Shown: positions 50,628-59,234 of the stretch, one piece after another
Layout of the letters: every line of letters begins with the position of its first letter
Numbering within the stretch: position 1 is the first letter of the stretch
Assembly: GCA_963823535.1 (NCBI GenBank)
Contig: CAWGLZ010000004.1
Location: 248,001 to 312,000, forward strand
DNA: 64,000 nt
Direction: 5' to 3'
Source of the DNA: RPQJ01 sp963823535
GTDB taxonomy: Bacteria; Pseudomonadota; Gammaproteobacteria; Steroidobacterales; Steroidobacteraceae
Notes under the pieces: model-generated
The model's database searches: none
Seen by the model: only the letters and a program-made list of their open reading frames with translations
What the model was told of the DNA's origin: nothing
Position numbers and translations under genes: made by a program

Positions 50628-51823
50628 GATGCAGGCACCTCGTTGACGGCCAGCAGGTCCGCAGCCGAATTCAGGCCACCCGAGGTACGGGCCCACCATT
50701 GCGAAAAAGAGTCGCAGCGCCGATCAACCCGCGGAAACAGGACCGGCGCGCACTCGCATTTGGCCCAGCTTGGCAGCCACGGCGCCACATGTGGCTCGGC
50801 GATACTGCGCACGCTGCGGGCGCCCGCGAGCGCAGCGCCAATGGCGGCCGCGTCGCCATGCCAGCGCTGGGCAGCGAGTTCAGTCATGCGGCTGTCCACG
50901 AAGCGCCAGCGCCGCTTGCTCCACGGCCATGCCCTGTGGAAGTCGGCCAGGAAGACGCCGATCACCACGGTATCGACCGGCAACGAGGTCGGCAGGGGGC
51001 CCAGGCTCCAGGGGTGGACGAGCCAGATGTCGCGGCCTGTCACGGCGGCAGCGTCGGGAGCTGTACAGCCGAGTTCAACTGGCGGCTCTGCGCCGAGTGT
51101 TGGTTCGGGCAGAGATGGGCTGCAAGGTGGCGCGTCGAACTCGCGCCGAGGCTGCCTCGCCACGCGGTCCAGCGCTTCGTAGGACGTGTCGATCACGCTG
51201 CCGGGGCTGTGCCATGACGATGGTGCGTACCGGGCGACGTTCTCGGCATTGAAGAGGTACGGCTTGCTGCTGCCGGTACCTGCGACCCATTGCCAGCTGA
51301 GGTGGTTGCTGGCCAGGTCGCCATCGAGCAGGTGGCCGTAAAGCCAGTCGGCGCCGGTGCGCCAATGCACCTTGCGCATGTGCACCACATAGCTGGCCAG
51401 CCACATGCGCGCGTGGTTGTGCAGCAGGCCCGTCGTGTACAGCGTGCGCACCGCCTCGTCCACCACCGGCACCCCCGTGCAGCCCTGGCGGATGTCCGCC
51501 GGCAGCTCGCCCGCGTAGGCGTCATCGGGCAGCGGCCCTTCGTGCAGCGAGCGCAGGATGCCCTCGCCGCGGTGCTGCCAAACATGACGAAAGTAGGCGC
51601 GCCAGCCCAGTTCGAAGACGAACTTGTGCTGCGTGTCCAGCGAGTGGCGCGCGGCGACGCCGGCCAGCACATCCTTCAGCGTGACGAAGCCATGCGTGAT
51701 GTAGGGCGACAGCCCCGTCACCGCACCGTCGAGCGCGTTGCGCGTGCGGGCGTAGGCGGCCGGTCGCACGGCGGCGATGCGGGCCTGCGCGGCCGCGAGC
51801 GTGGGTACGAAGGTCTCAGGCAT
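50624..51823 (-). CDS. Photolyase-like protein, FAD domain first, Rossmann-like domain last
   Basis: 399 residues from ATG 51823. Residues about 1-240 match the FAD-binding domain of cryptochromes/photolyases (HKFVFELGWRAYFRHVWQ, LHNHARMWLASYVVHMRKVHW, LDGDLASNHLSWQWVAGT). The normal N-terminal antenna domain is absent at the start; instead residues about 275-350 (VVIGVFLADFHRAWPWSKRR, WRFVDSRMTELA) resemble that domain placed at the C-terminus. Overlaps the upstream photolyase by eight bases. Whether it repairs DNA is not known. Confidence 0.75.
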   Translation of the reverse strand: MPETFVPTLAAAQARIAAVRPAAYARTRNALDGAVTGLSPYITHGFVTLKDVLAGVAARHSLDTQHKFVFELGWRAYFRHVWQHRGEGILRSLHEGPLPDDAYAGELPADIRQGCTGVPVVDEAVRTLYTTGLLHNHARMWLASYVVHMRKVHWRTGADWLYGHLLDGDLASNHLSWQWVAGTGSSKPYLFNAENVARYAPSSWHSPGSVIDTSYEALDRVARQPRREFDAPPCSPSLPEPTLGAEPPVELGCTAPDAAAVTGRDIWLVHPWSLGPLPTSLPVDTVVIGVFLADFHRAWPWSKRRWRFVDSRMTELAAQRWHGDAAAIGAALAGARSVRSIAEPHVAPWLPSWAKCECAPVLFPRVDRRCDSFSQWWARTSGGLNSAADLLAVNEVPAS

Positions 51824-53408
51824 GCCGACCGAACCCCATAGCGGCTTCGGCGCTGACCCCGGCGTCTGTCCCGATCTCGCCACGGCGGATAGCCGCTGCG
51901 CGTTCCCTCACCGCCTGCTTCTGCCCGTCGGTCAGGCGAGCCACGTTCTTCACCTGCAGCGCCATGCGCGGGTTCCTGGCCAGCGCCGCTTCATGGCGCA
52001 TCAGAAAGTCCCAGTACAAGGTGGTGAACGGGCAGGCGTTGTCGCTGCTGCGCTGCGCGGGGTCGTAACGGCAGCCCTTGCAGTGCGGGCTCATGCGCTC
52101 GATGTACTTACCGGTGGCGATGTAGGGCTTGCTGCCCATCACGCCGCCGTCAGCGTACTGGCTCATGCCCAGGGTGTTGGGCAACTCGACCCACTCCACC
52201 GCGTCGACATAGACGGCCAGGTACCAGGCATGCACCTGCTTCGGGTCCACGCCCAGCATCAGCGCAAAGAGGCCGGTGACCATCAGCCGCTGGATGTGGT
52301 TGGCGTAGCCGTGTGTCAGCGTCTGCGCGAGCGCATCGCGAAGGCAGGCCATGTCCGTGGCGCCGGTCCAGTACCATGTGGGCAGGTCGTCCTGGGCGTC
52401 GAGCGCGTTGCGCTCTAGATACTCGGGCATCTGGGTCCAGTAGATGCCGCGCACGTACTCGCGCCAGCCGAGGACCTGGCGGATGAAGCCTTCGACACTC
52501 GCCAGTGGCGCTTGCCCGTCGTTGTGGGCCGCTTCGGCCGCAGCCACCACTTCGCGTGGATTCAGCAGCTTCAGATTGAGCGCGGCCGACAGGTGCGAGT
52601 GGTACAGCCAAGGGTCGCCCGGCCATATTGCGTCCTGGTAGCGGCCGAACAACGGCAGGCGCTCCTTGATAAAGGCGCGCACGGCTTGCAGCGCCTGCGC
52701 GCGGGTGACCGGCCAGGCGAAGCTGTCCAGCCGGCCGGGGTGCGCGGCAAAGCGGTTGCTGACGAGCGCGATTACGTCGCGCGTGATCTCATCCGGCGCG
52801 AAGATCGTCCGCGGCGGCACATCACCCGGGCCGGCAGCGCCGAAGGCCTCGCGGTTGTCGGCGTCGAAATTCCACTGCCCGCCGACAGGCTCATCGCCGA
52901 CCATCAGCACGCGGTGGCGCTTTCGCTGCTCGCGATAGAAGTACTCCATCCGCAGGGACCTGCGGCCCCTGGCATGTGCAGCGAATTCGGGAACGCTGCA
53001 AAAGAAGTGGCGGTCTTCGCGAATGTGCAGCGGCAAGCCGTTGGCCTCGGCCACCGCTTTGATCGCCTGCAGGACACGCCAGTCGCCCGGTGCAGTCATC
53101 ACGAGCCGGGTCGGCCCCAGGAGCAGGATGTCGGCCTGCAACTGCGCTTGCAGGCTACCCGCGTTGGCAGCGGCATCCAGTCGGGTGTAGTGCAACCGGC
53201 GGCCGGCAGCTTGCAAGGCCAGTGCGAAGTGCCGCATGGCCGCCAGGAACAAGGCCGTGCGCGGTTTGCTCGACCACACCTGGGTGGATTCTTCTGCCAC
53301 CTCGGCCATCCAGACGGCGTCGAAGCCCGCATCGAAGTCATCGAACGCGGCGGCGTCGAGGTCGAGTTGGTCGCCGAGCACGACGATCAGATTGCGCAGC
53401 TTAGCCAC
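51816..53408 (-). CDS. Fe-S bacterial cryptochrome/photolyase (PhrB-like, (6-4) type)
   Basis: 530 residues. Belongs to the FeS-BCP group: N-terminal IVVLGDQLDLDAAAF, lumazine/FAD-binding helical domain, and four conserved cysteines near 354 (DMACLRD), 441 and 444 (HCKGC), and 458 (NACPF) that hold a 4Fe-4S cluster. Members such as Agrobacterium PhrB repair (6-4) photoproducts with blue light. Start GTG 53408 overlaps the DUF2256 stop by eight bases. Confidence 0.92.
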   Translation of the reverse strand: MAKLRNLIVVLGDQLDLDAAAFDDFDAGFDAVWMAEVAEESTQVWSSKPRTALFLAAMRHFALALQAAGRRLHYTRLDAAANAGSLQAQLQADILLLGPTRLVMTAPGDWRVLQAIKAVAEANGLPLHIREDRHFFCSVPEFAAHARGRRSLRMEYFYREQRKRHRVLMVGDEPVGGQWNFDADNREAFGAAGPGDVPPRTIFAPDEITRDVIALVSNRFAAHPGRLDSFAWPVTRAQALQAVRAFIKERLPLFGRYQDAIWPGDPWLYHSHLSAALNLKLLNPREVVAAAEAAHNDGQAPLASVEGFIRQVLGWREYVRGIYWTQMPEYLERNALDAQDDLPTWYWTGATDMACLRDALAQTLTHGYANHIQRLMVTGLFALMLGVDPKQVHAWYLAVYVDAVEWVELPNTLGMSQYADGGVMGSKPYIATGKYIERMSPHCKGCRYDPAQRSSDNACPFTTLYWDFLMRHEAALARNPRMALQVKNVARLTDGQKQAVRERAAAIRRGEIGTDAGVSAEAAMGFGRHA

Positions 53409-53568
53409 GCCTGGTTTTCGCGCGTCGACAGGCCTCGGAGCAGTACTTCACGTCGGCCCAGTTCTTCGCCCAGCTGCGGCGCCAGCTCATGGGCAAGCCG
53501 CACGCCACACACGGCTTACTCGGCAAGCCGGCCTTGTTGCCGCGAAACGTGGCGCCCCGCAGCGTCAT
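53401..53568 (-). CDS. DUF2256 zinc-ribbon microprotein
   Basis: 55 residues, from ATG 53568 to TAA 53401-53403. Sequence parts SKPCVACGLPMSWRRSWAKNW and VKYCSEACRR give a four-cysteine zinc ribbon typical of DUF2256, which very often sits next to FeS photolyases. Its ATG overlaps the dps stop by one base and its stop overlaps the photolyase start, so translation across the three genes is likely coupled. Confidence 0.85.
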   Translation of the reverse strand: MTLRGATFRGNKAGLPSKPCVACGLPMSWRRSWAKNWADVKYCSEACRRAKTRRG

Positions 53569-54062
53569 CACGCCTCGAGCAGACTGCGCAGCATCCAGGC
53601 TGTCTTCTCATGCACCTCGAGACGTTGCGTGAGCAGGTCGGCCGTCGGCTGGTCGTGGGCCTTCTCCACCAGGGGGAAGAGATTGCGGGCCGTGCGCGCC
53701 GTGGCCTCCTGCGCGTCCATGAGATGGCGGACCATCTTTGTTGCCTTGGGTACTCCGTGGACCTCCTTGATTGACGCGAGCTTCACGAACTCCTTGTACG
53801 TGCCGGGTGCCGGATGGCCGAGCGCGCGGATACGCTCGGCGATGATATCGAGCGCATTCCACTGTTCGGTGTACTGGGCCATGAACATCAGGTGCAGGCT
53901 GTTGAAGTGCGGGCCGGTGACGTTCCAATGGAAGTTGTGGGTCATCAAGTAGAGGGTGTAACTGTCAGCGAGGAGGGCCGAAAGTCCGCGTGCGATCCTC
54001 GCGCGCTCGACGGCCGAAATCCCGATGTCGATCGAACCGTCAGCAGACTTCGCTTTGGACAT
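53568..54062 (-). CDS. dps: Dps-family DNA protection/ferritin-like protein
   Basis: 164 residues. The ferroxidase signature THNFHWNVTGPHFNSLH and the downstream DIIAERIRALG, with a helical C-terminus, match Dps. Oxidises iron with peroxide and shields DNA. ATG 54062 has AAGGAG upstream. Located ahead of the photolyase genes, consistent with a light/oxidative-stress operon. Confidence 0.92.
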   Translation of the reverse strand: MSKAKSADGSIDIGISAVERARIARGLSALLADSYTLYLMTHNFHWNVTGPHFNSLHLMFMAQYTEQWNALDIIAERIRALGHPAPGTYKEFVKLASIKEVHGVPKATKMVRHLMDAQEATARTARNLFPLVEKAHDQPTADLLTQRLEVHEKTAWMLRSLLEA

Positions 54063-54079
54063 GATTGAGACTCCTTAGG

Positions 54080-55483
54080 TTAGGCGAACGCAGCGAGCGC
54101 CTTCAGCAATTCCCCCCGCTCAGCCGGAGTTTCGCGAGTGCTGGGCAACACGTGCTTCGCATGCGGTCGGCGATCGAGCCAGAACTCGCCACTGACCTTG
54201 CCGGCCTCCGTGGCTGCCGCCAGCCAGACGATGGTGTCGGCACCCTCTTCCGGAGTGCGCAACACCCGCTCCGTGACTCGATGGAACTCCGGCAGCGCCA
54301 CAACCACCCCGGGGGTGTCGGCCCAACCTGGGTGCATGGCGTTGACCACGATGCCATCCTTGGCCCAGCGACGTGCCCATTCCTCGGTCAGGATCATCAG
54401 TCCGCGTTTTGCGCGCGCGTAGGCGACTGACCCGGAGTAGGTACCTTTCTTGTTCTGCAGGTCGTCGACGTGGATCCTCTGAGTGTACATGCCGCCTGAA
54501 AGTACGTTGACGACGCGCGCGACGCCATGCTCACCCGCCGCGTTTTTGAGCAACGCGTGCAATTGCGAGGTCAGCAGGTACGGGCTCAGGAGTAACAGCG
54601 AAAAGCTCTTCTCGAGGCCCTCGGCCGTTTCCTCGCGAGGATTGATCAGCGCCCCGGCATTGTTGACCAGCACGTCGATGGCCTTGCCCCTCTTCAGCAG
54701 GCGAGCGGCCAAGGCCCTGACGTCCTTGAGCAGGCTGAGCTCGGCGATCTCGACGTGGATCCGCTTGTTGCCGAACCGGCGCTCGAGGTTCTTCGCGACG
54801 CGTTTCGCCTTGCTCGCATTGCGCGCCACGAGCGTCAGCTCCGCTCCGCGCGCCGCCAGGGCCTCTGCGGTCGCGAGGCCCAACCCAGACGTCGCTCCCG
54901 TGATCACGATGTGGCGATCGCGCAGATACGCCGACACGGGGTTCCAGTGCCTGCGAGCCGACCGGTAGCCGAAGCGGGTGAAACACAGCATGCCAGGCGC
55001 GACCAGTTTGTCGGCCAGCACTGAGCCCCAGGTCGCACGCGGCGGGTCGAACCGGTCTTCGAGCGCCCGCTTCATGCCGGCCATGGCGCTCTTGCCGACA
55101 CGATTCATCACGCCCGGAAACGTCTTCGCCAGGCGGGCCAGTGGCGCAACGAAGTCGAAGGTGGCGACGTAGCGGACTCGCGTACCGTCGGCGGTCCGCT
55201 TGAAGAAGATCTCTTCCCGCGCCGTGAAGGGTTTCGAATCGACCGTCATGAGCAGGCGACGCTCTGGCTCCCACTCGACAACGGAGTAGCGCAGCGAAAA
55301 GCCCGCCTTCATGTCGATCCGGAACTGGCTGCCTACACCGAGCGGGCCTTCGGTCGAGCGCACGCCGCGCGCCACGGCCGGGTCCCATTCCTCGATGCGG
55401 GAGAACTCGGAGATGTAGGCAAACACCTCGCGCAGCGGCCGGTGCACCTCGATGGTCTCGTCGAGCTGGATCGTCCTGGTCAT
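54080..55483 (-). CDS. SRPBCC-SDR fusion protein
   Basis: 467 residues. Residues about 1-150 form an SRPBCC ligand-binding domain (IQLDETIEVHRPLREVFAYI, FSRIEEWDPAVARGV). Residues about 180-460 are a short-chain dehydrogenase with ITGATSGLGLATAEAL, VNNAGALINP and catalytic YARAK. The two folds are in one frame with no start between them. ATG 55483 is preferred over earlier starts. Ends 18 bases before dps, whose ribosome site lies in the gap. Confidence 0.82.
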   Translation of the reverse strand: MTRTIQLDETIEVHRPLREVFAYISEFSRIEEWDPAVARGVRSTEGPLGVGSQFRIDMKAGFSLRYSVVEWEPERRLLMTVDSKPFTAREEIFFKRTADGTRVRYVATFDFVAPLARLAKTFPGVMNRVGKSAMAGMKRALEDRFDPPRATWGSVLADKLVAPGMLCFTRFGYRSARRHWNPVSAYLRDRHIVITGATSGLGLATAEALAARGAELTLVARNASKAKRVAKNLERRFGNKRIHVEIAELSLLKDVRALAARLLKRGKAIDVLVNNAGALINPREETAEGLEKSFSLLLLSPYLLTSQLHALLKNAAGEHGVARVVNVLSGGMYTQRIHVDDLQNKKGTYSGSVAYARAKRGLMILTEEWARRWAKDGIVVNAMHPGWADTPGVVVALPEFHRVTERVLRTPEEGADTIVWLAAATEAGKVSGEFWLDRRPHAKHVLPSTRETPAERGELLKALAAFA

Positions 55484-55658
55484 GCTCGTCCCGGGATGAC
55501 GGAAAGGCGCCTGACGCCCGCGCGGACATATTCGCCGCACCCGGGCGTATGGATGCACCGCGCGAGCACCATCCAACCGTCGACGGCGGGCGTCATTTCC
55601 TTAGTCCGTTCCTCCGATTGCGCGAATCGGCCGAGACGACCTGCCCCGCAGCTGCCGC

Positions 55659-57128
55659 TCACGCATCGTCGAGCGCTTCTGCCCGGCGTGCAACTTCTGC
55701 CACGGCACCATGCACCAGCGGGCTGTATAGCGGCAGGTGGGCGTACCAGTACAAGAGCCCCCAGAACCCGGCCGGGTGCCAGTACGCACAGAGTTCCACC
55801 ACCCGCCGGTCGCCCCGCTCCCGGATGTTGAACTCCTGCAGGCCCGAGCCGGGCGCGCGCATCAGCATCGACAGCGTCAGCCGCTCGTTCTGCTTCATGC
55901 CGAGCACGCGCCACCCGTCCGCCACGTCGCCCATGCGCAGCGTGTCGGGATCGCGTCGGCCGGTCCGGAAGCTCGGGCCGCCGATCAGCCAGTCGAACGC
56001 GCGACGCAGCCACCACAGCGGGCGATACGAGAAGAAGTCGCCGTCCTTGCCGAACTGCTGCAGCACCTTGAAGAGCGCCTCGCGGGAAGCGCCGGTTTCA
56101 TGGCTGCCGCAGAACTTCTTCGCATAAAACGAGTAGCGCGGGTTCCAGTCGCGGCAGGCAATGGCCCCCTCGACCCAGCGTGCGGGGGTCTGGTGGTTTT
56201 TCTCCGCCTCCAGCGTCACGGCGACGGACTCGCGGAAGGTGAGCAGGCGCTGTGGCACCAGCTCGCGAATCTCGCGGCTGTCCCCGATGTAGTCGTGCGA
56301 CAGTCCCTCGACCAGCGACATAGCCGTGGTCGGTGGCACGGAGGTGACGAAATACAGCCAGTAGCTGGAGAGTCTCGGCGTCAGCACGGGCACGGGAATC
56401 ACCCTCGGCTTCTTGCCGACGAACTCCCCGTAGATTTCCAGGATCTGCTGGTAGGTGAGCACATCGGGCCCGGCGAGCTCGAGAATCCGGTGGCCTTCGA
56501 ACGGCAGGTCCGCGGCAGCGATCATGTAGGTCAGCACGTTCTCGAGGGCAATCGGCGTCGAGCGCCGGCGCACCCACTTCGGCGTGATCATGATCGGCAG
56601 GTGGTTGACGAGGTCGCGGATGACCTCGAAGGCCGCCGAGCCGGGCCCGACGATCATCGCCGCCTGCAGCTCGATGACCTGGACCGAGCCCTCGCGGAGC
56701 GCATCGCCGACGACGGCCCGGCCCTCCATGTGCCGGGAGCGCTTCTCCTTCGGCATGATGCCGCCCAGGTAAACGATGCGGCGTACCCCTGCGGCCTTGC
56801 ACGCCCTGCGCGCGTTCTCGGCCGCCCGACGCTCGACAGGCACGAAGTCGCCCCCGGTCCACATCATGTGCACGAGGTAGAAGACGACGTCCGCGCCCTC
56901 GAGCACCGGGCCGAGCGTCTCCGGTTGCAGCACGTCCGCCGACCAGCACTCGACGCCCGGCCATTCGCGGGCCTCGAGCACGGCGGCGCTGCGCGCGACC
57001 GCACGCACGTGCCAACCGTGGGCGGCCAGCGCCGGCGCCAGATTCGAACCCATGTAGCCGCTCGCGCCGAGGACCACGGCGATCGGCCTTCGTGAGGAGC
57101 TCGAGGGGCTGGAGTGGGCGTCGTCCAT
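55659..57128 (-). CDS. NmrA-like SDR fused to DUF2867
   Basis: 489 residues. N-terminal NAD(P)-binding extended SDR (VVLGASGYMGSNLAPALAAHG, VVFYLVHMM, RIVYLGGIMP) to about 300, then DUF2867 (about 320-480) with WRVLGMKQNERLTLSMLMRAP and YWHPAGFWGLLYW. Function of this common pair is unclear; it may act on lipids or quinones. 175 bases separate it from the SRPBCC-SDR gene on the same strand. Confidence 0.85.
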   Translation of the reverse strand: MDDAHSSPSSSSRRPIAVVLGASGYMGSNLAPALAAHGWHVRAVARSAAVLEAREWPGVECWSADVLQPETLGPVLEGADVVFYLVHMMWTGGDFVPVERRAAENARRACKAAGVRRIVYLGGIMPKEKRSRHMEGRAVVGDALREGSVQVIELQAAMIVGPGSAAFEVIRDLVNHLPIMITPKWVRRRSTPIALENVLTYMIAAADLPFEGHRILELAGPDVLTYQQILEIYGEFVGKKPRVIPVPVLTPRLSSYWLYFVTSVPPTTAMSLVEGLSHDYIGDSREIRELVPQRLLTFRESVAVTLEAEKNHQTPARWVEGAIACRDWNPRYSFYAKKFCGSHETGASREALFKVLQQFGKDGDFFSYRPLWWLRRAFDWLIGGPSFRTGRRDPDTLRMGDVADGWRVLGMKQNERLTLSMLMRAPGSGLQEFNIRERGDRRVVELCAYWHPAGFWGLLYWYAHLPLYSPLVHGAVAEVARRAEALDDA

Positions 57129-57502
57129 GAAAATCGGCCGGTGGATCCTTCACTGCGTTCACTGGCGATGAAGCATTACAGCACGCGAACTGATCCTCGA
57201 GCATTGGGAACAGTCCCAAGGTTCGCATTCACAGCGACCGATCTTGTCCCGCCCGATCCAGGAATACACTGACGATCCCGCGGTATGACTACGCTGGGAA
57301 ATAGCGTGCCATTTCCCATGTCCCTGGCTCCCAAAGATAGGCCACAAATTGTGCGCCAGAAGTCCGGACGTCAATCCGTTCTTGCCGAGCGAGGACGTGA
57401 GGAGCAAGCTCGGGGCGTTAAATGTCGGGTACAACACTGCCGCTGTTCCCCAGGCAGCGCGGTTGACAATGACCCGAAACCCACAACTCAAGGAGACGAT
57501 GG
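57129..57502. promoter_or_regulatory. Divergent intergenic region with a dyad
   Basis: 374 bases between the DUF2867 gene (left) and the PAS gene (right), so both promoters should lie here. A perfect dyad TTGGGA-ACAG-TCCCAA spans 57204-57219 and could be an operator. No MerR/LitR-type regulator gene is nearby. AAGGAG just before 57503 is the PAS ribosome site. No convincing -35/-10 pair seen. Confidence 0.4.
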
Positions 57503-57898
57503 ATGACACGCACTGCAACCCTGTCCGCCGAAGCCTTGGTCGCTTCCCTCAGGGCAATTGCCGACCATAGCTTCGACTCGATCATGATCACCCGTGCCGG
57601 CAAGGAATCGCCGATTCTCTACGTCAACAAAGCATTCACGGCGCTGACCGGCTACAGCGCCAAGAGCGTGATCGGAAAATCACCGGTGCTGCTGCAGGGG
57701 GCGGCGACCGAAAGAGCCCCCCTCGATGCACTGCGTCGTTGCATGGAAAAGGGCAAGGTTTTCGAAGGTCGCGCCATCAACTACGACAGCAAAAAGAGGC
57801 CCTTCGTCATGCATTGGCGCGTGGTACCCGTCAAGCTGGCGAGAGGAAAGCCCGCGGAGTACTACATCGCCATTCAGCGCAGGGGCAACTCGGGTTGA
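57503..57898 (+). CDS. LOV-like PAS protein without the photoactive cysteine
   Basis: 131 residues, one PAS domain. ILYVNKAFTALTGYS and INYDSKKRPFVMHWRVVPV follow the LOV pattern closely, but the flavin-adduct motif GxNCRFLQG reads GKSPVLLQG, with Pro in place of Cys. It is therefore unlikely to form the light adduct, though flavin or another ligand might still bind. No effector domain is attached. The frame continues open for 32 codons after its TGA. Confidence 0.8.
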   Translation: MTRTATLSAEALVASLRAIADHSFDSIMITRAGKESPILYVNKAFTALTGYSAKSVIGKSPVLLQGAATERAPLDALRRCMEKGKVFEGRAINYDSKKRPFVMHWRVVPVKLARGKPAEYYIAIQRRGNSG

Positions 57899-57997
57899 GA
57901 GGTCTCAGAAGGTGAGGCCGACATCGCCAGCATCGAAGTGGAACTGACCGCAACGCGGTCACAGCTCACCAAAGCGCTTGATGCTCTGGGTGCATAG
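57899..57997 (+). pseudogene. In-frame coding tail after the PAS stop codon
   Basis: Directly after the TGA at 57896-57898 the same frame reads EVSEGEADIASIEVELTATR, then SQLTKALDALGA and TAG (57995-57997). The composition is that of a real helical tail. Either the PAS gene once was longer and acquired a stop, or the stop is read through at low level. Confidence 0.4.
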
Positions 57998-58153
57998 CAG
58001 CGGAGTCTCGCCTTGCCGCGGTCGCAGAAGTGCAGACGGGCGTGGCAAGGGGCGGGATCGAATCCAGCACATCGCACTGGGCGAACTGGCTCGATGAGCA
58101 CCCGCACACCCGCGGCCGTTCCGGATCGCCCCGATCAACCCAGGAGAGTTTCC

Positions 58154-58678
58154 ATGTTCACATCGATTGCTTCCGTGCGTCTGCGCACTTTGCTGCCGCT
58201 TGCCGCGCTGCTATCCGGCGCACTGGCGTTCCAAGGAGCCAACGCCTATGAGTCTAAGGCCAAGGCGCCCGCTGACATCGTCGACACGGCCGTGGCGGCT
58301 GGCAGCTTCAAAACGCTGGCCACTGCGCTCGAGGCCGCCGGTCTCGTCGAGACCCTCAAGGGCCCTGGTCCTTTCACCGTGTTCGCTCCGACGGACGAGG
58401 CCTTCGCCAAGCTGCCCGCCGGCACCCTCGAGTCGTTGCTGAAGCCTGAGAACAAGGCGAAGCTTGCAGGGATCCTCACTTACCACGTCGTGGCGGGCAA
58501 AGTGATGGCCGCGGACGTCGTAAAACTGACGAGCGCGAAGACCGTCAACGGCCAGTCGGTCAAGATTGCGGTGGACGGCGGCAAGGTCAAGGTCGATGGC
58601 GCGAATATCGTCAAGACGGACGTTGGCGCGAGCAATGGCGTCATCCACGTGATCGATGCCGTGCTCCTGCCGAAGTAG
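58154..58678 (+). CDS. Fasciclin (FAS1) domain protein, secreted
   Basis: 174 residues from ATG 58154 (AGGAGAG upstream). Signal peptide (LRTLLPLAALLSGALAFQGANA) then one FAS1 domain with FKTLATALEAAGLVETLKG, GPFTVFAPTDEAFAKLP and YHVVAGKVMAADV. FAS1 proteins mediate adhesion or are exported stress proteins; in some bacteria they belong to ECF-sigma light/oxidative-stress regulons. A strong terminator follows. Confidence 0.88.
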   Translation: MFTSIASVRLRTLLPLAALLSGALAFQGANAYESKAKAPADIVDTAVAAGSFKTLATALEAAGLVETLKGPGPFTVFAPTDEAFAKLPAGTLESLLKPENKAKLAGILTYHVVAGKVMAADVVKLTSAKTVNGQSVKIAVDGGKVKVDGANIVKTDVGASNGVIHVIDAVLLPK

Positions 58679-58689
58679 CGTCCTGCTGG

Positions 58690-58723
58690 GCACCGCCCCC
58701 CTGCGCGGGGGGGCGGTGCTTTC
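58690..58723 (+). terminator. Terminator after the fasciclin gene
   Basis: GCACCGCCCCCC (58690-58701) pairs with the GGGGGGCGGTGC arm ending at 58719, followed by TTTC. Very strong GC stem; short T-tract. Confidence 0.7.
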
Positions 58724-58812
58724 GCCGGAAGCGCAGTCAGCGCAGAGCAGGTCGGCCACAAGCTTCAAATGCGCTTCAAGACCGCCACCATGAGGATGGA
58801 GGCCCGAGCGCC

Positions 58813-59034
58813 GTGAGACCTGCACGAAAGGTGTATCGGCTCCTGGTCGTCGTTGGCAACGTGCTCACGGTGATCGGCTGCTCCGGCTTGCTGCTTGCTG
58901 CGACTGGGCTCATACCGGTGCAGTCTTTTGCGGTTGGTATTTCATCGGGCGTCCGTGTAATCGGTTCGCTAGCCATCGCCGGGTGCCTGCTGAGCGCCAT
59001 TGGCTACGGCGTGGAAGAGTATCTCGAGAAGTAA
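58813..59034 (+). CDS. Small membrane protein, two membrane segments
   Basis: 73 residues from GTG 58813, whose GTG overlaps a TGA (GTGA) that closes an open frame of about 25 codons upstream. Two hydrophobic stretches (LLVVVGNVLTVIGCSGLLLA and VIGSLAIAGCLLSAIGYGV) and a charged C-terminus EEYLEK. No family recognised. First of three membrane microproteins in a row. Confidence 0.6.
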   Translation: MRPARKVYRLLVVVGNVLTVIGCSGLLLAATGLIPVQSFAVGISSGVRVIGSLAIAGCLLSAIGYGVEEYLEK

Positions 59035-59051
59035 TAGAGCCGGAGGCTCAC

Positions 59052-59234
59052 ATGTTCAGGAAATCGGACTACTTCATTCTCTTGGCCGTGATGATTTCAT
59101 TCGTCATTTCGGCCTATCTCTGGTTTGTCGCGCAGGATCGTGAGCAGGCGATCTTCACCGCAATCTGGATTCCGGCCATCTTCGGCTTCGGATGCTACTT
59201 CAAGCTTGCCGCGCTGCTGGCGAGGAAGCAGTGA
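59052..59234 (+). CDS. Membrane microprotein, two membrane segments
   Basis: 60 residues from ATG 59052. Hydrophobic stretches YFILLAVMISFVISAYLWFV and IFTAIWIPAIFGFGCYFKLA. GGAGG lies just upstream of the start. Its stop TGA shares its A with the ATG of the next gene. No family recognised. Confidence 0.6.
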   Translation: MFRKSDYFILLAVMISFVISAYLWFVAQDREQAIFTAIWIPAIFGFGCYFKLAALLARKQ

